A stretch of 27,094 nucleotides of DNA from Prevotellamassilia sp. (lineage in GTDB: Bacteria > Bacteroidota > Bacteroidia > Bacteroidales > Bacteroidaceae), in contig JAHAWW010000107.1 of NCBI GenBank assembly GCA_018383375.1, positions 1 through 27,094 on the forward strand, in the 5' to 3' direction. Under the pieces are notes generated by a model. The model worked only from the letters and a program-made list of their open reading frames with translations. It was not told the origin of the DNA and did not search any database. Made by a program: the position numbers and the translations under genes. Positions within the stretch are counted from its first letter, which is position 1; each line of letters opens with the position of its first letter. Positions 22,350 through 27,094 of this stretch are shown here, piece by piece.

Positions 22350-24689
22350 ATGCTCAAAAAAATTCTCACCCTGCTCTGCGTGTTGGCCTTGGGATTACCG
22401 GCGGCCGCCCAGAACCAAAACAGACCACACCACCAAGAGCAGACCACCAGCGGTCTCTTCAACGTGGTTAAATCGGGCAACGACTGGTATTTTGAAATCC
22501 CCGACTCCATCGTGGGCCGTCGCCTGCTTGTCACCATCCGTTTCACCAATGCGCCTGCCGGCACCAAAAAATACGGAGGCGAAATGCTGGGGGAGCAAAC
22601 CGTTTATTGGGAACCCGCACCCGGCGATCTGTTGCTGTTGCGCTCCGACCTCTACGTCAACGTGGCCGACTCGCTCGACGCCATCGACCGTGCAGTGAGC
22701 ATCAGCAATTCCAATCCCATCATTGGTTCGTTTAAGGTCGAGAGCCACAAGCTCGGCATGCGCCGCATCAAGGTGACGTCGTTTTTCAACGAAGACAACC
22801 CCGCCATTGGCGTGACCATGCGCACCAAGCAAGATTTTGGTTTGCAAGGCTACCTGCCTTCGGCCTCGTTTATCGAGTCGATAAAAACCTTCCCCATGAA
22901 CGTCGAAGTGCGCACCACCAAGACGTGGATGTCGGCGCAGCCCAAGACCTATTCTGCCGCCTACACCGGCAAAGTCACCCTCGGCCTCAACGTGTCGTTT
23001 GTGCTTTTGCCCGAGAAGCCCATGCTGGCTCGTCTCTTCGACCCGCGCGTGGGTTATTTTGCCGACCGTTATAATGAGTTCACCGACAATCAACAACGCG
23101 TCGACGTGCGCCGTTTCATCACCCGCTGGCGTTTGGAGCCTAAAGACAGCACCGACCGCGAAAAGATGAAACGCGGCGAACTCGTTGAGCCCCTCAAACC
23201 CATTGTCTACTACATCGACCCTGCCACGCCCAAGAAGTGGCGCCCCTACCTCATTGCCGGTGTCAACGACTGGCAAAAGGCCTTTGAACAAGCCGGTTTC
23301 AAAAACGCCATCATCGGCAAGGAGTGGCCCGAAAACGACTCGACCATGTCGATGGAAGATGCCCGCTACTCCGTCATCCGCTATTTGGCCTCCGACATCG
23401 AAAACGCCTACCGCCCCAACGTTCACGACCCTCGCTCCGGCGAAATCATTGAGAGCCACATCTGCTGGTACCACAACGTGATGAGCCTTGTCCACGACTG
23501 GTATATGATACAGGCCGGCAACATCGACGAGGCGGCACGCAAAATGAAGTTTGGCGACGAACTGATGGGCCAGCTCATCCGTTTCGTGTCGTCACATGAA
23601 GTGGGCCACACCCTCGGTCTGCGCCACAACTTCGGCTCTTCAAGCACCGTTCCGACCGACAGTCTGCGCAGCCGCTGCTTCACCGAGAAGTTCGGCCACA
23701 CGCCCAGCATCATGGACTATGCCCGCTTCAACTATGTGGCCCAACCCGAAGACAGCATCACCACAGCCGGCATTTTCCCCCGCATTGGCGACTACGACCT
23801 TTGGGCCATCAAGTGGGGCTACACGCCTATGTTTGACGCCTACGACATTGACAGCGACCATTGGGAACTTGAGAAACTCGTGCAGGCAGCCCAACTCGAC
23901 AAAAATCCCCGCCTGTGGTTTGGCGACGGCGAAACCAACCGCACCAACGACCCGCGCTGCCAGACCGAAGACCTCGGCGACGATGCCGTCAAATCAAGCG
24001 ACTACGGCATCAAAAATCTGAAACGCATGATGCCCCATCTGCCCGATTGGACCTACCAGTCGAACGACATCAACCACTCCGGTCTCAAAGGCGTCTACGA
24101 CAACGTCATCAGCCAGTTTATGCGTTATACTTTCCACGTGGCCAACAACATTGGCGGCGTCATGGCCACCTACAAGACCATTGACGAAGCCGGCGACATC
24201 TATGCCGACACGCCACGCGAGAAACAAGAGCGTGCGCTCGACTTCATCAACCGCCACGTGTTCACCGAACCGACCTGGCTCATCGACGTGCCCTACATCC
24301 ATCGCCTTGTGCCCAACCCGTCGACCATCACCGAGCGTTTTGGCGTCAACGTGACGAGTCGTCTCTTCTCGGCCACGGCTCTGGAAACGCCCACCGCCAC
24401 CTATCCGCTCTCAGACATTCTATCGGACGTGGAACGTATGTTGTTCAGCGAATTGCGCAGTGGCAAAGCTGTCAGCCCCTACCGTCAGGCCTTGCAGCGC
24501 ACTTATGTAGGCGCCTTGACCACCTATTTCACCACGGCTGCGCCGACCAAAGCGGCCCGTGCCGATGTGCTTGATGCACTGAGGAGGCTGCACAAGCGCC
24601 TTGCCGCCGGTGGCGGAGCCAACCAAGCCACACGCTCACACTTCGCCGCGCTGGCCGACCTCATCGACCGCGCTTTGGTGATAAAATAA
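22350..24689 (+). CDS. Secreted zinc-dependent metalloprotease (met-zincin; DUF5117/DUF4953-like)
   Basis: This 779-residue protein has a signal peptide ending near GLPAAAQ. The N-terminal third matches the DUF5117-like region of Bacteroidetes zinc metalloproteases (SGLFNVVKSGNDWYFEIPDS in pattern, with NDWYFEIPDS visible). The catalytic domain contains HEVGHTLGLRH at residues 416-426, with His416, His420 and His426 as zinc ligands and Glu417 as base. It is followed by SIMDYARFNYV, whose methionine would be the Met-turn. The C-terminal part is helical and resembles DUF4953. It is expected in the periplasm or on the surface. Substrates are unknown. It follows the hypothetical gene at 21589 and ends at a hairpin terminator. 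Confidence 0.9.
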   Translation: MLKKILTLLCVLALGLPAAAQNQNRPHHQEQTTSGLFNVVKSGNDWYFEIPDSIVGRRLLVTIRFTNAPAGTKKYGGEMLGEQTVYWEPAPGDLLLLRSDLYVNVADSLDAIDRAVSISNSNPIIGSFKVESHKLGMRRIKVTSFFNEDNPAIGVTMRTKQDFGLQGYLPSASFIESIKTFPMNVEVRTTKTWMSAQPKTYSAAYTGKVTLGLNVSFVLLPEKPMLARLFDPRVGYFADRYNEFTDNQQRVDVRRFITRWRLEPKDSTDREKMKRGELVEPLKPIVYYIDPATPKKWRPYLIAGVNDWQKAFEQAGFKNAIIGKEWPENDSTMSMEDARYSVIRYLASDIENAYRPNVHDPRSGEIIESHICWYHNVMSLVHDWYMIQAGNIDEAARKMKFGDELMGQLIRFVSSHEVGHTLGLRHNFGSSSTVPTDSLRSRCFTEKFGHTPSIMDYARFNYVAQPEDSITTAGIFPRIGDYDLWAIKWGYTPMFDAYDIDSDHWELEKLVQAAQLDKNPRLWFGDGETNRTNDPRCQTEDLGDDAVKSSDYGIKNLKRMMPHLPDWTYQSNDINHSGLKGVYDNVISQFMRYTFHVANNIGGVMATYKTIDEAGDIYADTPREKQERALDFINRHVFTEPTWLIDVPYIHRLVPNPSTITERFGVNVTSRLFSATALETPTATYPLSDILSDVERMLFSELRSGKAVSPYRQALQRTYVGALTTYFTTAAPTKAARADVLDALRRLHKRLAAGGGANQATRSHFAALADLIDRALVIK

Positions 24690-24720
24690 AACACCGTGAC
24701 CACGGCGACCGTTATGGTCT

Positions 24721-24826
24721 TTTGCACTACGACGCAAAAAAGTTAACTTTGAGACAAGAAAGAAGAAAGAGACCTCAAAAGGGCCTCTTTCTTTTATAAT
24801 CTGACACTTACGGGGATAAGGAGAGA
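24721..24826 (+). ncRNA. Promoter-hairpin-motif element, copy B (possible small RNA)
   Basis: TTTG (24721-24724), 19 bases, then TAACTTTG (24744-24751) is a full consensus promoter. After 30 bases comes GGCCTCTTT inside a hairpin with a T-rich tail, and 19 bases beyond GGCCTC comes CTTACGGGGATAAGGA (24807-24822). All four landmarks sit exactly 8470 bases from those of copy A. A short RNA of 35-45 bases, or read-through into 24826-25022, could result. There is no plus-strand gene downstream in the window. Confidence 0.42.
24757..24795 (+). terminator. Terminator after the metalloprotease gene (within element B)
   Basis: AAGAAAGAG and CTCTTTCTT form the stem, with a short CC/GG extension around TCAAAA. 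T-rich sequence follows. It lies about 75 bases after the metalloprotease stop and should end that transcript as well as any RNA from the promoter at 24721-24751. Confidence 0.75.
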
Positions 24827-25022
24827 AGGAACGTTAGTGTGGGCGTCGTCGCTGCCCTTATGAGCAGCTGCGTCAGCCCCCAATTTACGTCGATAGTGGG
24901 TGAGATTGAGGGTATTATCCCCAAAATCTGCCGCGATAAGAGTTTGTTGAGAGATTTAACCCATTATTTTGTCACATTCGACCACGGGATTTGTACAAAT
25001 CGCATTGAGGAACATTGCCCCC

Positions 25023-27094
25023 CTACTCCACTCTCACATACTTCACGGGGCGTAGCATGAAACCTGTGGGGCGACCGGCAGTGGAGAGGAGCGAACCGGC
25101 CGAAGTGGTGAGTCTGAGCACGTATTCGGTGTAGGGAGCGTAGGCTGTGGAGCCTCGGGCACCGACAGTGGCGCTGTGCAGATAGGCTTCAGAGGTCCAC
25201 TTGGTGGTGTTGGTGGTGTTGTCGATATATCCAGTGGGCGGAATGAGTATGCTGTTAGCTTCGTAGCCGTTCTTGCCGGTGAGTTTAATCCAAGTTCTTC
25301 CGTCTACGGTTTGCGACGATATGTGGGTGTTGGTATAGAGCAAACGAAGGTCTTCGGCGGTGGGGATGTACCAACCTTCCGGCCAGTTGTGCTGCACAAT
25401 GTCGTCTTCGGGTTGCAGGTGGCGCACATCAAGCTGGGCATTGGCATTGACGATGGGGTATTTGTTGTGGATGGGGCTACCTATATAAGTGGAATAGTAG
25501 AAACCGGAAGGCTCTTCGAGGTCGCCCCAAGCCAAACGTATGCCGGGACTCGACACGCATTTGCCAATCAAAGCAGCACTGTCGATGGGCAGTTTGTTGT
25601 AGGTGAAGTAGTCTACTTTAGCCTCGGCACCGTAGTTGAACGGACTCCAGATGAGTTTGTAGGTGACCGCCCGGGGGACGCCGTCGACGATCTCTTCCAC
25701 CGTTTTGGTGATGCCCAAATCCACGCCAAGTTCGTCGATGTGTTGCGCGACAAAATCGCTCTTTTCTTTCAAAGTAAAGGTGTGTTTTTGTTTGAGCACG
25801 GGACGGATGTGGCAGCCGGCCCATCGATAGAAAGCGTATGAGTCCAATGCGTTTCGGTTGCTGAACGTGCTGCTGTAGGCCGTACCCATGCGGCTGGCAG
25901 ACATGTAATAGAAGAAAGAGGGGTATGAGATGTTTTTGCCATTGCCGTAGCCGCCAGAGACCAACGTGATTTCGCGGCCGTTGATTTTGCTTCGAAATGT
26001 GGTTTTGTTGGCTTCTTGGCCCAATTCCTCACTCACGAAAGTTTCGGTGGCTACAATCTCTGTGTTGTTGATAAACTCTTTGATGTCGTCGGTGCTTGGC
26101 AATGTCCAATGGCCGCCCCAATATTGGCGTGCGGCATCGTATACAGTCCCTGAAATGTCGGCGGGTAGGAGCGACGTGCCGTTTTCGGCATAATTGTCGT
26201 TGATGTATGTGGCGTAAGAGTAGTTGTCTTTTTCCAAAAGTTCGCCCCATGCCAGCCTTTTGCCCAAACGTCGGGATGCCGTCTCGATTTCGGCATCGTC
26301 GGGATGGGTGTCGGTTTCGGCGCCGAGGTTGATGGGGCTCCACAAAATGCCCGAGGGAAACCCAAGGTCTACGGCACAGCGCTCGTCCATGCCGTAGGTA
26401 TAGACGATGGCGTGGTGGCCGTTTTGCAACACCACATCGGGCGCTTGATAGGTCAACTCTTTCATGCCGGTGAGGTAGTTGCCAATGGTATAGGTGCCGC
26501 CGACGTGCCAGATTTGTGGAGTCGAGGAGTCGAGGAGGTAAGAATAGTGCTCCACACCATTCTCGTCTACGCTCTTGTTGAAATTGAAGTCGGTGGGCCA
26601 AGTGGCGTTATGCTCTTGGGTATAGGCATTGTAGACATCGATTTTGGCATAGCGATGCTGGAAGCGCAGTGTGGTGACGGCATTGGTTTGAGGCGTGGTG
26701 GGTGTGGTGAAAAGCCAGTCGGTGGCCGGAAGGGTCGTCTGGTCGATGGCCGGGGCTGTGAGTTTGGCCTGTATGTCGGCTTGGCTTGCGCAGTCGTCAA
26801 ACGTTGCTGAGTAAGGGAAATAGGCGATGTATTTGTAGCCCAGTTTGTGTACGATCTCGGTGAGTTCTGAGTGAAGGTTCCACGCCACGCCGTCTGGCGT
26901 GGTGAGTTTGAGGTTCTTGGCCGGCTTGCCGTCGATGAGCGTCACAAAATTGTCGTCGGCGTCAATGACGAAAAGGCCAAAGGCGTCTCCGGCTTTGAAG
27001 TCGTTGGTGATGCGGCTGTCGGTGACCTCAACGACGTCACCTCTCGACTTCACATTGTCCACCACCATTGTCTCAAATTTCACGACACGTCCCA
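25023..27094 (-). CDS. Fimbrillin-like surface protein with two FISUMP-type domains (5' end outside the window)
   Basis: The frame is open to the window edge, so the N-terminus and any signal peptide are missing; at least 690 residues are seen. The first 200 or so resemble a fimbrillin/Mfa-like domain (TNDFKAGDAFGLFVID, YKYIAYFPYSA, LRFQHRYAKIDVYNA). Two copies of a Bacteroidetes/Fibrobacter major paralogous (FISUMP-like) domain follow: the first with DLGFPSGILWSPINLGAE, LAWGEL, YSYATYI, GGHWTLPSTDDIKEFI and AGCHIRPV; the second with LIWSPFNYGAE, LAWGDL, YYSTYI, GWYIPTAEDLRLLY and GFMLRPVKYV. Such proteins are normally lipid-anchored or exported cell-surface proteins. No terminator is evident after its stop. 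Function is unknown. Confidence 0.8.
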   Translation of the reverse strand, partial: GRVVKFETMVVDNVKSRGDVVEVTDSRITNDFKAGDAFGLFVIDADDNFVTLIDGKPAKNLKLTTPDGVAWNLHSELTEIVHKLGYKYIAYFPYSATFDDCASQADIQAKLTAPAIDQTTLPATDWLFTTPTTPQTNAVTTLRFQHRYAKIDVYNAYTQEHNATWPTDFNFNKSVDENGVEHYSYLLDSSTPQIWHVGGTYTIGNYLTGMKELTYQAPDVVLQNGHHAIVYTYGMDERCAVDLGFPSGILWSPINLGAETDTHPDDAEIETASRRLGKRLAWGELLEKDNYSYATYINDNYAENGTSLLPADISGTVYDAARQYWGGHWTLPSTDDIKEFINNTEIVATETFVSEELGQEANKTTFRSKINGREITLVSGGYGNGKNISYPSFFYYMSASRMGTAYSSTFSNRNALDSYAFYRWAGCHIRPVLKQKHTFTLKEKSDFVAQHIDELGVDLGITKTVEEIVDGVPRAVTYKLIWSPFNYGAEAKVDYFTYNKLPIDSAALIGKCVSSPGIRLAWGDLEEPSGFYYSTYIGSPIHNKYPIVNANAQLDVRHLQPEDDIVQHNWPEGWYIPTAEDLRLLYTNTHISSQTVDGRTWIKLTGKNGYEANSILIPPTGYIDNTTNTTKWTSEAYLHSATVGARGSTAYAPYTEYVLRLTTSAGSLLSTAGRPTGFMLRPVKYVRVE

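Larger units (their letters stand above)
24690..25022. other. Intergenic region between convergent genes
   Basis: These 333 bases hold element B (24721-24826) and a perfect 14-base palindrome, GATTTGTACAAATC (24988-25001). A 73-codon plus-strand frame from 24839 has a lipoprotein-like SSC near its start, but it runs into the convergent gene and has no homology I recognise, so it is not called. Confidence 0.5.

Noticed and set aside
22395..23495. 366-codon minus-strand frame opposite the metalloprotease
   Set aside because: The plus strand encodes a signal peptide and a complete HExxHxxGxxH protease; the antisense product is unlike any family I know.
24839..25060. 73-codon plus-strand frame with a lipoprotein-like ALMSSC
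   Set aside because: There is no lysine/arginine start, the hydrophobic core is too short, and it runs into the convergent surface-protein gene.

Overview
The window looks like ordinary chromosome from a Bacteroidales bacterium, most likely a member of the Prevotellaceae. Three things point there. Promoters have the Bacteroidetes form (TTTG, 19-base spacer, TAnnTTTG). The gene set includes a TonB-dependent receptor with a carboxypeptidase-regulatory-like N-terminus, a Bacteroidetes met-zincin protease with a DUF5117/DUF4953-like layout, a fimbrillin-like cell-surface protein and a DUF151/UVR protein. The gene orders ilvD-ilvB-ilvN-thioesterase-ilvC and ruvX-def-TPR are also typical. The genus is inference. 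No phage genes, transposase, CRISPR array or rRNA were seen.

Layout. At 22-240 there is a tRNA-Pro(GGG) on the minus strand with its own promoter and terminator. At 384-2969 (plus) a mutarotase-like gene is followed by pyrK and pyrD, which overlap. A symmetrical hairpin at 3054-3103 separates pyrD from the convergent minus-strand block 3125-9266, the complete branched-chain amino acid module ilvD, ilvB, ilvN and ilvC with an acyl-ACP thioesterase inserted before ilvC. Its promoter is visible at 9326-9356, and the 427-base region upstream carries palindromes and a cluster of CAATCAC heptamers. Next come a DUF554 membrane protein (9694-10383) and a minus-strand cluster at 10542-15954, read as DUF151/UVR protein, rsmE, a phosphotransferase fused to a RapZ C-terminal domain, and a TonB-dependent receptor.

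From 16697 to 24689 genes read on the plus strand: ruvX, def, a TPR protein, rlmD-type rRNA methyltransferase, a 233-residue protein of unknown family and a secreted zinc metalloprotease. The last feature (25023-27094, minus) is a large fimbrillin-like surface protein whose N-terminus lies outside the window.

The coding content is mostly recognisable. The less expected material is between genes: a 233-base imperfect inverted repeat (21289-21521), with what looks like its two outer ends reduced to a hairpin at 10446-10479; two ungapped copies of a promoter-hairpin-CTTACGGGG element (16251-16356 and 24721-24826); a 21-base tandem repeat; and possible alternative RNA folds between def and the TPR gene. 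The most notable protein is the kinase-like/RapZ-C fusion at 12957-14471. All of this was read by eye, without alignments, folding software or database searches.
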